From NCBI RefSeq assembly GCF_030272615.1, contig NC_081409.1, positions 912,825,840 to 912,889,839 on the forward strand: a stretch of 64,000 nt of DNA, written 5' to 3'. The stretch comes from Cryptomeria japonica (taxonomy: Eukaryota; Streptophyta; Pinopsida; Cupressales; Cupressaceae). A program made the translations under genes and the position numbers. The notes beneath the pieces are model-generated. The model was not told the origin of the DNA and did no database searches. It saw only the letters and a list, made by a program, of their open reading frames with translations. Every line of letters starts with the position of its first letter. Position 1 is the first letter of the stretch. Positions 34,672-44,878 of this stretch are shown here, one piece after another.

Positions 34672-36589
34672 TTCCATCAAATTCAATGAAAACATCATCA
34701 ACAACAATGTGAATGCAGCATCAGGTGTGCCTCCTATTTCTAAATTTTTCAAGAAAGAAAGAAAGTATACTCCTTTGAATGAATCATTGCATAGTATTAT
34801 GAATAAGTTATTGGAACAAAATGTGCTTACTCTTCCTCCTATAAGGCAAATTGATCCTGCAAAGATTACTTCACCTTATTTTGATAACAAAGCCTTTTGT
34901 CAATTTCATCGTCAGCCTGGGCATGATACTGAAAAATGTTTTTCTTTAAAGGGTAAAATTCAAGATTTGATTGATAATAATACTATTTCTGTTTCTGGAG
35001 TGAATGATAAAGGCAATACATCTGGAGCTCCTCCTAATCAAAATCTTCAGATTTTCACTGATCCATTACCTTCTCATACCTCTAATGCGATTGAGACTAA
35101 TGATCCCTCTTTTTCATCTAATGGTCTTGTGTCTATGGCTCCGAATGTGATTAACTTCGTAGAGCAGCAAGAACACCCTAAAGAACCTTCCATCACATTT
35201 GATTCCGGTGAAACTATTAGGGCACCTGATGGTCCTTTATACATAGTTGCAAAAGTCAAGAATACAGCTTGTCGTGGAGTGCTTATTGATCCTTCGTGCA
35301 TGGTTAATGTTATTACTGAAGAATTTCTTTTTACTTTGCAATTGAATCAAGTGATCTATGACAAAACAGATGTGATTGTGAAATTATTTGATGCATTTTC
35401 TTCTCCCGCAATTGGTTCTATTACATTGCCTATTGAGGTCCATAACAAATCCCTTGATGTGAACTTTGCTATTATTCCATCTTCTGAACAATTTCGTGTG
35501 AAGCTTGGTTATCCTTGGCTATCTTCCATGAAAGCTATTGCTTCTCCTATACATAAGTGTTTGAAATTTCCCCATAATGGTGAAGTTGTTACTGTCAATC
35601 ATAGTCTCTTTAAACCAGCTGAAAGAACTTCTAGTGTTCCTATTGATTACTTTTGGCCTAAACAATTCCAATCTCTTCCTCCGCGAAGTGATCATCTTTC
35701 CAAATCTTATCAAAAGTGGAAAACAGATATGATCCTATCTCTTAGTGAACCTAGAACACCTAAACTTGACATTCCTATCATTCTTGAGAAGGAAGTTCTT
35801 CCTTTGAGAGATAAAACTAATGTCTTTCCTCAAGAAGATTCCCAACCCATCCCTATGGATGTGACTATGTCTATATCTAATAAACTTCCTAAAAGTAGAC
35901 CTATCCCTCCTCGTCATGATGGACTTGGTCTCCTTCCTAAACCAAATATTCCTTCCTTATATGGAGCAGTTCCTCCTCCTTCCTTTTATAGAGAGAAGAG
36001 ACCTTCTTCTTCTCCTATTATCCAGCCTAAGAGACCACAACCTAAACACCCAAGTGATAGGGATGAGAACATTCCTCCTCCTCAATCTTCTTTACTTCCT
36101 ACTAAGACTAGACGAAATCGTTCTGCACGTGAACGCCGACGAAAGCGTCGTCTTAGAGCTCAAGCAGCTGCTTCTCAAACTTTGAAATCTCCAAAAACAC
36201 CTTCAACAAGCATTATTCCATTTTCTCCTCAGCCGGACATTGAGCCTAAATCTCCTAAACATAAGATGCATGATGGTCTTGATCCTGTGCGAGTTAAAGA
36301 TCCTATTTTTATAAATCTTGATGATGATATAGATGAAAATGTTATTCCTCTTGCTTCTGATAGTGAATATGAACTTGTTGATATTGATAACCATTTATCT
36401 AATGAATTTTCTAAAGCACTTATCCTAGCTCATAGACAAGAACAACGTGGCTCGGAACATGAACATAGCCCTTGTTTGGATCTTGTGATAGCTCCATCTG
36501 CTGTGTTGGATGTTCCTCCTCTAGCATGTTCCCTGCCTTCCCGAAACATTGATCAGCAAGATCGGGGGGTAGATGACGTGCTAGACTAG
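34672..36589 (+). pseudogene. T4 gag C-terminus plus protease-like domain, plus copy (open)
   Basis: Open for about 640 codons from the inverted-repeat junction to TAG at 36587-36589. In order: SIKFNENIINNN; knuckle CQFHRQPGHDTEKC, a CxxHxxxxHxxxxC variant; Ser/Asn-rich linker; a retropepsin-like domain (GPLYIVAKVKNTACRG, VLIDPSCMVNVITEEF, LGYPWLSSMKAIASPIHK) whose expected D-S/G-G triplet is D-P-S; a Pro-rich linker; a basic, NLS-like stretch (RRNRSARERRRKRRLRAQ); and an acidic end. No RT follows: non-coding tail begins at once. The first codons before SIKF are junction filler, and the natural start lies in the gag half at 44878. Orientation is opposite to the outer T4 LTRs. Confidence 0.88.
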
Positions 36590-37332
36590 TTACATTAGCA
36601 TAGCAGATTCTCTCCTTCTCTCTTGTGTTACTTCTTCTATATGTTATTCTCATTCTTCTATTTGTTGTCCTTAGTGTTGTCTACTTGAGGATGATGCAAA
36701 GCATTGAGATCTCTCGATTTCTCTCATGTTGACTCAAAAGACACATGTGTTCCCTTCTTCTAGGTGACCTTCCTTGATTGGGGAATGAAGAACAATTATG
36801 CATACATACATATGATATATATACATGACTTATCATACAGCATACTGACCCCAAGGAAAGAGAAGTCACCTTGTGCTTTGTGTTTTGTGTCTATTATCCT
36901 TGGGCTTATCTCACACTTGGGGGCTAAATCCTTGCGATAACGTGCTCCTTTCCTTTCTCATTCTTATATGTATCACTACCTTAAAGCAATCACCCCCGGT
37001 GAGGCGTGTGCGATTGCTTTAACGTAGGGGGGCATACATCCCGTTCATATCTTTTCAAGATACTTGAGAATTTCTTGGCAAATTTAACCTTGCCTTGAGA
37101 ATTTTTGATATCTTTCTTGCATGGCTCATAGTGAGGGAACCTTACTACTGACAGTCATGGTTCTCCCTCGTGATCTTCCCTTTTACTTTGTCAATTGAAG
37201 TCTTAAGATCCTTAGTCCACTAGGGGCTTGGTGTGTCTTGCCTCCTTGATGTGGTGAAAGTCTTTCAATGTTGTTTCCTTGTACTTTACCAGAAGTATGA
37301 GCATACATACTCCCGCTAAAGTGGGGGCTAAA
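36590..37332 (+). other. T4 3' tail, copy 2 (inverted), with PPT
   Basis: Mirror of 29461-30201. It has an 11-bp perfect inverted repeat (TTAAAGCAATC 36981-36991, GATTGCTTTAA 37012-37022) around a 20-base loop, and the PPT AAAGTGGGGGCTAAA directly before LTR C. Non-coding. Confidence 0.82.
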
Positions 37333-38547
37333 TGTAGCGTCCTAAAATTGTGACACTTGCAATTTCGACTGCATTTCGGTCTTCACGATGGCGACGCAAC
37401 ATGCAACCTGAATGGAGACCCCGAAACTTGCTCACAACACTAAAAATTGCATTTTTCAAGCACCCTGGCCTGACCCTCCTTGCATCCTGCTGTCCCGGGA
37501 GGTGGGAAAAGAGCGCCCAGCACCCTGGTCCCCCAGGACCATGGCGCCCAGCGCCCTGGTCCCTGGGTCCTATTTTGGGCCCGGTCTCCTAAGGGGTCTC
37601 AGGTATTTTTGTTTGCAATTTGGAAATTATCATTTCCTGGTCGGCCTAAGGTCGGGAAAATCAGTCTATCAGCCCTAATTGACAAGTATATAAACTACAT
37701 TTTCCTCTCTCATATGAGATGATGGAAAAGGCGTGGAAACTATACTCAAGCATTCAAGCATTCAAGCATTCCTTCAAGCAATTGATCATTTCAAGTCTCC
37801 ATTCAAGGCTAAGTTTTGCATTCAAGACAAGGATTCAACCATTGAAGAGGAGATCACATACTACTACAACATACAACATACAACATCTAAACCTTCACAC
37901 ATAAGGATACAAACATCCTTAGAACAAGGTATTAGTACTTGTTTTACAGTCATTTACATTTACAGCTCTTGCTCATTTCTTGGTTAATTCCAAAACCGGG
38001 GTTTGACCTAAAGGCAAACCCCTAATCCCTAACCCCCCAATCGTCTTCGCTTTTCTGTGTGTAGGTTGCAGGTACGCGGCTGAAATTGAAGATCTGGAAT
38101 CCTTGTGCAGAGACGAACAGATCCCCCTTCGTTTCGCGGATTTTTCGGAGGACCGTGGCGCCGGGCGCCATCGTCCCGACAACTTTTGCTCAAATTTGCA
38201 GGACAGCGCCGTATCGACATTTTACTGCTAATTCCAGGTCCACAGCTTCATACTATATTCCTATCTCAGTTTATAAGCGAATCTTTCTCACTTTCCATGC
38301 ATTTCTAGCTCAATTCCTCTATGCACATTCTTTACAAAAGAGGGTAGCCTTGTTGTCTTAACCCTTGAAACGCATTTAGCATCCAATCTTGCATTGTGTG
38401 GGATTGGATCTTGTAGGTTTCAACCCCTCTTTTGAATGTAAAGTCTCTCCCCTAAGTGAAAACCATCAACCCTAGTGAATCTCCCTTCTCTCTCCTTGGA
38501 GTTGGAAGAGGGGAGAGCAACTAGGGTTCGATCGAGATTTTCCGCTT
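37333..38547 (+). repeat. T4 LTR C (plus orientation)
   Basis: TGTAGCGTCCTAAAATTG... to ATTTTCCGCTTT, lacking only the terminal ACA. The TATA box GTATATAAAC at about 37685-37694 shows transcription on the plus strand from this copy. It has two hairpin units near 37508-37564. It is the right end of the inverted repeat with LTR A. Confidence 0.92.
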
Positions 38548-38677
38548 TCGTATTCCGTAAATGTAAAGCACATGACAACCTATATATATACATATATATA
38601 CATATACTCATTCCTTAAAAAATCAGTCAGGATAACCTTCCTTATATACATTTAAATGTAGCGTCCTAAAATTGCGA
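38545..38677 (+). repeat. T4 joining repeat, copy 2 (133 bp)
   Basis: CTTTCGTATTCCG through TAAAATTGCGA, repeated with the same length at 38697-38829, separated by 19 bp (CACTCATCCAAGCACATTT). Confidence 0.9.
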
Positions 38678-38696
38678 CACTCATCCAAGCACATTT

Positions 38697-38829
38697 CTTT
38701 CGTATTCCGTAAATGTAAAGCACATGACAACCTATATATATACATATATATACATATACTCATTCCTTAAAAAATCAGTCAGGATAACCTTCCTTATATA
38801 CATTTAAATGTAGCGTCCTAAAATTGCGA
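38697..38829 (+). repeat. T4 joining repeat, copy 3 (133 bp)
   Basis: Direct repeat of 38545-38677. It is followed by scrambled short T4 pieces (TTTTCCGCTTT; CAGCATACTGACCCC from the tail) up to the PBS at 38953. Confidence 0.9.
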
Positions 38830-38952
38830 TTTTCCGCTTTACTTTGGTTTATATACTTGTCATACAGCATACTGACCCCGAGGAAAGCGAAGTACTAATA
38901 CCTGAATGGATTTTGATTTTAGACTATTAAAATTTTGATTTTAATAGTGTAT

Positions 38953-38971
38953 TCACGTCGGGTTCACCAAA
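38953..38971 (-). other. Primer-binding site, tRNA-Trp type, beside LTR D
   Basis: The minus strand reads TGGTGAACCCGACGTGAAT, complementary to the 3' end of plant tRNA-Trp as I recall it (ATTCACGTCGGGTTCACCA). It is the better of the two Trp PBS copies in T4 and lies three bases from LTR D. Confidence 0.8.
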
Positions 38972-38974
38972 ATG

Positions 38975-40222
38975 TAAAGCGGAAAATCGCGATCGAACCC
39001 TAGTTGCTCTCCCCTCTTCCAACTCCAAGGAGAGAGAAGGGAGATTCACTAGGGTTGATGGTTTTCACTTGGGGGAGAGACTTTACATTCAAAAGAGGGG
39101 TTGAAACCCACAAGATCCAATCCCACACAATGCACGATTGGATGCTAAATGCATTTCAAGGGTTAAGACAGCAAGGCTACCCTCTTTTGTAAAGAATGTG
39201 CATAGAGGAATTGAGCTAGAAATGCATGGAAAGTGAGAAAGATTCGCTTATAAACTGAGATAGGAATACAGTATGAAGCTACGGACCTGGAATTAGCAGT
39301 AAAATGTTGATACGGCACTGTCCTGCAAATTTGAGCAAAAGTTGTCAGGACGATGGCGCCCGGCGCCACGGTCCTCCGAAAAATCCGCAAAACGAAGGGG
39401 GATCTGTTCGTCTCTGCACAAGGATTCCAGATCTTCAATTTCAGTCGCGTACCTGCAACCTACACACAGAAAAGCGAAGATGATTGGGGGGTTAGGGATT
39501 AGGGGTTTGCCTTTAGGTCAAACCCCGGTTTTGGAATTAACCAAGAAATGAGCAAGAGCTGTAAATGTAAATGACTGTAAAACAAGTACTAATACCTTGT
39601 TCTAAGGATGTTTGTATCCTTATGTGCGAAGGTTTAGATGTTGTATGTTGTATGTTGTAGTAGTATGTGATCTCCTCTTCAATGGTTGAATCCTTGTCTT
39701 GAATGCAACACTTAGCCTTGAATGGAGACTTGAAATGATCAATTGCTTGAAGGAATGCTTGAATGCTTGAATGCTTGAGTATAGTTTCCACGCCTTTTCC
39801 ATCATGTCGAATGAAAGAGGAAAATGTAGTTTATATACTTGTCAATTAGGGCTGATAGACTGATTTTCCCAACCTTAGGCCGACCAGGAAATGATAATTT
39901 CCAAATTGCAAACAAAAAGACCCGAGACCCCTTAGGAGACCGGGCCCAAAATAGGACCCAGGGACCAGGGCGCTGGGCGCCCTGGTCCTGAAGGACTAGG
40001 GCGCTGGGCGCCCTGGTCCTGAAGGACTAGGGCGCTGGGCGCTCTGGTCCCACCTCCCGGGACAGCAGGGTGCAAAGGAGGTTCAGGCCAGGGTGCAAGA
40101 AAATGCAGTTTTCAGTGTCATAATCAGGTTTCAGGGTCTCCATTCAAGTTGCATGTTGCGTCGCCATCATGAAGACTGAAATGCAGTCGAAATTGCAAGT
40201 GTCACAATTTTAGGACGCTACA
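38975..40222 (-). repeat. T4 LTR D (minus orientation), flanked by both PBS and PPT
   Basis: TGTAAAGCGGAAAATCGCG...TTTTAGGACGCTACA, 1248 bp. Left neighbour is a PBS and right neighbour a PPT-type tail, so it looks like the shared LTR between two tandem copies. It contains three 31-bp palindromic units at 39962-40050. Confidence 0.92.
39962..40050. repeat. 31-bp hairpin minisatellite in LTR D
   Basis: Three units. The first is a perfect palindrome: GGACCAGGGCGC, loop TGG, GCGCCCTGGTCC; a TGAA spacer follows. Units two and three have one or two changes. Copy number differs between T4 LTRs: a clipped single unit in A, two in C, three in D and F, none left in B. Confidence 0.93.
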
Positions 40223-40806
40223 TTTAGCTCCCACTTTAGTGGGAGTATGTATGCTCATACTTTCGGTAAAGTACAAGGAAACAACATTGAAAGAATTTCA
40301 CCACGTCAAGGAGGCAAGACACACCAAGCCCCCAGTGGACTAAGGATCTTATTTCTTCGATTGACAAAGTAAAAGGGAAGATCACGAGGGAGAACCATGA
40401 CTGTCAGTAGTAAGGTTCCCTCACTATGAGTCATGCAAGAAAGATATCAAAAATTCTCAAGGCAAGGTTAAATTTGCCAAGAAATTCTCAAGTATCTTGA
40501 AAAGATATGAACGGGATGTATGCCCCCCTACGTTAAAGCGATCGCACATGCCTCACCGGGGGTGATTGCTTTAAGGTAGTGATACATATAAGAATGAGAA
40601 AGGAAAGGAGCACGTTATCGCAAGGATTTAGTCCCCAAGTGTTAGATAAGCCCAAGGATAATAGACACAAAACACAAAGCACAAGGTGACTTCGCTTTCC
40701 TTGGGGTCAGTATGCTGTATGATAAGTCATGTATATATATCATATGTATGTATGCATAATTGTTCTTCATTCCCCAATCAAGGAAGGTCACCTAGAAGAA
40801 GGGAAC
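40223..40806 (-). other. T4 3' tail, copy 3
   Basis: Same sequence as 29461-30046 with PPT next to LTR D. It breaks off at GAAGGGAACA, where the PMD gene fragment begins. Confidence 0.82.
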
Positions 40807-42300
40807 AAAATATACATTGTTTTAAGCATTAAAGATAACACATTTGAGACAAAAGAGAAGCATGTATATATACATATATATGTGTGGATCGTATACAAAT
40901 CTAGGTCACTGTACATCCAAAATGTGACCTCTCTTTTACATCATAAAATCATCTCCTATCCCTAGGGCTAGTGGCTAGAGAGTGTCGACTGGACGCTCCC
41001 TCCTGATCTGGCCGTGAAGGTGGACCCATGGGTGTGTAGCGCGATACAGATTGTGAGTGACTCCGAGAGGAACTCCTACGATCCCTATCCATAAGGATCG
41101 CGTGATAGGTGGTACCCTCGGTCTGAGTCGCTGCTAGATCTCGCCGCGCCTGCTGGAGGTCCTCTGATAGGACTCTCTCTCTCTCTGCCGCACCTGCTGA
41201 AGGTCCTCTGATAGGACTCTCTCTCTCTCCCTCCATATATCTACCTGTACTCGGAATGGGAAAAACAAATCCTCATGCCGACCCGCGATCCCCTGACGCC
41301 TATAGGAAATCTGTGAGGAACTGGGGATCTGTGCTATCATGGAAATGTTTGTCATTGCCTGCTGAATCAAGGAACGCCATTCCTGCACATTAGCTGTGGC
41401 AGTAGAACAGATTTTTGTTAGTACCATTCTTTATCATCAAAACATTAAGCAATCAATATAAACCTACTATACCTGGATCTCCCTCGCGCCAGTAGGGATC
41501 ATGATATGGTAGTATCTGTGCCTGGGCACTGCTAGGCTCCCCTCGCTCGCATACTCTATCCACGATGGGTGTAGGCTGGATGGTACTGGTGACAGGTCTC
41601 CGTATCGCCTCCTGTTCCCCCTGTTGGGGAATAAGAGGTGGATCCAGAGCTATGGTATCGTCTCCTGAATGGTGGGGAGCTGCATCTGACTCCTCCTCAT
41701 CATCTCTATCCTCCTCATCCTCGTCCTCATCCGCATCATCACCTGCATCCTCCTCCTCCTCCTTGTCACTGGGCTGATCGCCTGTAGGTGGATTAGGATC
41801 TCCCGCCTCCTCATGACCCTCTCCCTCCTCTGGCTCCTCTCACCTGGATCCCTCATCCTCGTCTCGGTCTCCATGTCTCCATGGGCCTGGATAGCCTGTC
41901 GGATGATCTGGTGGAAAGATAGGACCTGGATATGATCTCATGAACCATGAAACATATCTACGCTATGCTCCAGGCTCTACAGAATAGTCGGTGACTACAT
42001 CCTGATCAGATCCCTCTAAGTCTGTCGTCTCAATATCATCTACCATCGGTCTTGCTACTGCTCCAGGTCTGGGAAGGACCCGTGAGTGTCGAGTATAGAT
42101 GGGTACATCGGCTGGAACACACTGCTCTAGTCCGAACTGCCTCCGTACTCAGTCAAAGTAGAAAGGGACTATGATGTGTGCATATCATCCTCGCAGTAGG
42201 TGGTTCCTTTGTAGACATGCTAACTGTCTCTCCATACCATCCCATCTATGCATCAGTAGGTAAGGTCTCCACACTATCACCTCGGATGTCACAAACAAAA
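40807..42300 (-). pseudogene. Captured plant-mobile-domain (PMD-like) gene fragment with intron
   Basis: One reading frame on the minus strand over two exons (about 42290-41473 and 41393-40949). Exon 1 gives VIVWRPYLLMH, LQRNHLLRG, VPFYFD, VRRQFGLEQCVPADVPIYTR, which I recognise as the C-terminal part of PMD proteins (the aminotransferase-like plant mobile domain / MAIN type). An acidic tract (EEEEDAGDDADEDEDEEDRD) and PYHDPYWREGDP follow. The frame continues across a GT-AG intron into a Ser/Arg-rich, coiled-coil-like end. Stops in exon 1 are explained by three CGA to TGA and one CAG to TAG change. A 44-bp tandem duplication near 41140-41225 shifts exon 2. 40807-40948 may be its 3' UTR. Domain call moderate; gene structure well supported. 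Confidence 0.6.
41394..41472 (-). other. Spliceosomal intron of the PMD-like gene
   Basis: 79 bp, GTATAGTAGG...TGCCACAG on the minus strand, AT-rich, phase 1 between GDP and ANVQEWRS. An intact intron means the gene piece was taken up as DNA or unspliced RNA. Confidence 0.7.
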
Positions 42301-42458
42301 TCAATTCAATAAGCACTCCACGGCAAGGGTGCAAGAAAATGCAGTTTTCAGTGTCATAATCAGGTTTCAGGGTCTCCATTCAGGTTGCATGTTGTGTCAC
42401 CATCATGAAGACCGAAATGCAGTCGAAATTGCAAGTGTCGCAATTTTAGGACGCTACA
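42301..42458 (-). repeat. T4 LTR E (last 140 bp) with a scrap of gag
   Basis: AATAAGCACTCCACGGCAAG at 42306-42325 is from the gag-protease gene (compare 31524-31543). The LTR terminus follows, ending TAGGACGCTACA at 42458. Confidence 0.85.
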
Positions 42459-42895
42459 TTTAGCCCCCACTTTAGCGGGAGTATGTATGCTCATACTTCC
42501 GGTAAAGTACAAGGAAACAACATTGAAAGAATTTCACCACGTCAAGGAGGCAAGACACACCAAGCCCCCAGTGGACTAAGGATCTTACGACTTTGATTGA
42601 CAAAGTAAAAGGGAAGATCACGAGGGAGAACCATGACTGTCAGTAGTAAGGTTCCCTCACTATGAGTCATGCAAGAAAGATATCAAAAATTCTCAAGGCA
42701 AGGCTAAATTTGCCAAGAAATTCTCAAGTATCTTGAAAAGATATGAACGGGATGTATGCCCCCCTACGTTAAAGCGATCGCACATGCCTCACCGGGGGTG
42801 ATTGCTTTAAGGTAGTGATACATATAAGGAATGAGAAAGGAAAGGAGCACGTTATCGCAAGGATTTAGCCCCCAAGTGTGAGATAAGCCCAAGGA
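42459..42895 (-). other. T4 3' tail, copy 4
   Basis: PPT side (TTTAGCCCCCACTTTAGC) and the following 430 bp, matching the other tails until CCCAAGGA, then switching to LTR sequence. Confidence 0.82.
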
Positions 42896-43290
42896 GAGAG
42901 AAGGGAGATTCACTAGGGTTGATGGTTTTCACTTAGGGTCAGTATGCTGTGAAATGTAGTTTTTAGTGTCGTGAGCAAGTTTCGGGGTCTCCATTCAGGT
43001 TGCATGTTGCATCGCCATCGTGAAGACCGAAATGCAGTTGAAATTACAAGTGTCGCAAGAATTCATATCCACGAAAATGTAAAGCGGAAAATCGCGATCG
43101 AACCCTAGTTGCTCTCCCCTCTTCCAACTCCAAGGAGAGAGAAGGGAGATTTTCTAGGGTTGATGGTTATTCCGTAATGTGTTATGTTAGAAAGCATTAG
43201 TTTTTTACAGGGTTGAAGGAGGAGGAATGTTCTCATCCCTATCACTTGGGTGTTTAGGTTGATGGTTTTCACTTAGGGTCTCCTAGTTGT
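42896..43290. repeat. Micro-mosaic of T4 pieces
   Basis: In about 400 bp I can read, in order: LTR (AGAGAGAAGGGAG...TTTTCACTTAGG); tail (GTCAGTATGCTGT); LTR end part (about 42955-43058); an LTR start (about 43079-43166, TGTAAAGCGGAAAATCGCG); unplaced sequence; gag-protease (GGAGGAATGTTCTCATCCC, near 43221); LTR (GGTTTTCACTTAGGG); then gag. Pieces are 12 to 100 bp long and meet at very short overlaps. Confidence 0.85.
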
Positions 43291-44878
43291 TATAGGAGGA
43301 AGAGTAAGCACATTTTGTTCCAATAACTTATTCATAATACTATGCAATGATTCATTCAAAGGAGTATACTTTCTTTCTTTCTTGAAAAATTTAGAAATAG
43401 GAGGCACACCTGATGCTGCATTCACATTGTTGTTGATGATGTTTTCATTGAATTTGATGGAATCTCTGTTCGGTTTAAACTTCCCAAATGGTTGTTGACT
43501 GCTATCACCCTTATCACTCGGAGCCATAGGATGTGATTGTTCCATTTGACTCACAGTCAGTTGATAATTGAAGAGTGGCACACAACTGTTGGAAAGAAGT
43601 AAACTCAGAAAACAGAAGTTTGTCTCGAATATCTTTTTGTAAATTAGAAATAAAGATTCTTTGAATGTCATTGTCAGGCACTGGAAAAGAAATTTGAGCA
43701 TACAAATGCTTATATCTACCAATGAAATCAGTCACTTTTTCTTTAACACCTTGTTTACAATGCATTAAATCAATCAAAGTAACTTTAGGACTTATATTGT
43801 TTTGAAATTGTTGAATGAAAGCATTTGCAAGTTGTTCGAAAGAAGTAATAGAATAAGAAGGCAACGAGCAATACCATTGTAGGGCTTTGTCTCTTAATGT
43901 TCTAGTAAACAGTTTTGCAAGCAACCTTTGGTCATAAGCAAAATCAGTACAGATTGTTTGAAAGGTCTTAACATGTGTCAGAGGATCGCCCTTACCATTA
44001 TAAAGCTCCAAATGCGGAATTTCAACATGTTTAGGAGGAATAGCTCGAACAATGTCAAGAGAAAGTGGGCTCGCAACATCAAATGTGGGCACACTAAACT
44101 TAGATTGATTCATAAAGGCAATTTGTTGTTGTAAAGAAGAGACAGTTTGTGCAAGATTGTTAATGGTCGCTTCAGTCGAAGAATTCATATTAGATGTGTT
44201 AGATTGAGATGGAGGTGTTATGTTATTGAAAGAAGGTAAAGAGTAAGGTGGTGGGACTCTATGATAATTAGTCATAGGAGATGATTGGACAGGAGGAACA
44301 CTACAAGGAGGAATGGAATGGTTAAATGAATTGCCCCCTTGCGTCATGTTCATTTGTGAAGATGTAATAGGAACACTCATTGAATGAATGTATGAAGAAG
44401 TTGGATTGAATGAAGGAATAGGGTTAATTGAAGAAGAGGGATTGCCCCCATGACTAGTGATCATAGGGGGAATGTCTTGCATAGAAGTAGCCATTATGTT
44501 TGATGTAAAGGTAGGTATGCTAGCAATAGACGTCATCAAAGGAATAGAATGATTGACTTGTGTAGGAGGTTGTGTATAACCTAAAGTTTCGGCACAACTC
44601 TTCATAGGCATCACATTCGAATCCACGATGTGTGCAATACCACGCAAAATATCAATTCCATTCTTATCACTTTGAAGCATACGTTTTAGACCCTCAATTA
44701 AAGGAAGAGCTTGACTATCAGGGTATTCTTGAGACATCCATTGTCGAAAATCATCAAATTGGTTATCCAATTTCGAAATTTGTTCTTCAGAAACCTCATG
44801 GAGAGCTTCTTCATCATTAGGAGGATTAGAGGGATTACCCATGTCCTCGTTAAAAAGTCTATTCAAATTAGGTTCCAT
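43291..44878 (-). pseudogene. T4 gag, N-terminal and central part
   Basis: True ATG at 44876-44878 (MEPNLNRLFNEDMG). The first 250 residues are rich in Ser, Pro, Asn and Met (low complexity). From about residue 285 comes the retrotransposon gag core (VEIPHLELYNGKGDPLTHVK, LRDKALQWYCSLP, FEQLANAFIQQFQ). A 2-bp deletion near 43571, compared with 34186-34651, shifts the frame after LLFSEFTSFQQLCATL; the right frame continues as NYQLTVSQMEQSHPM to NVLTLPPI at 43291, where the micro-mosaic begins. It makes capsid-type protein only; no pol is linked. Confidence 0.88.
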
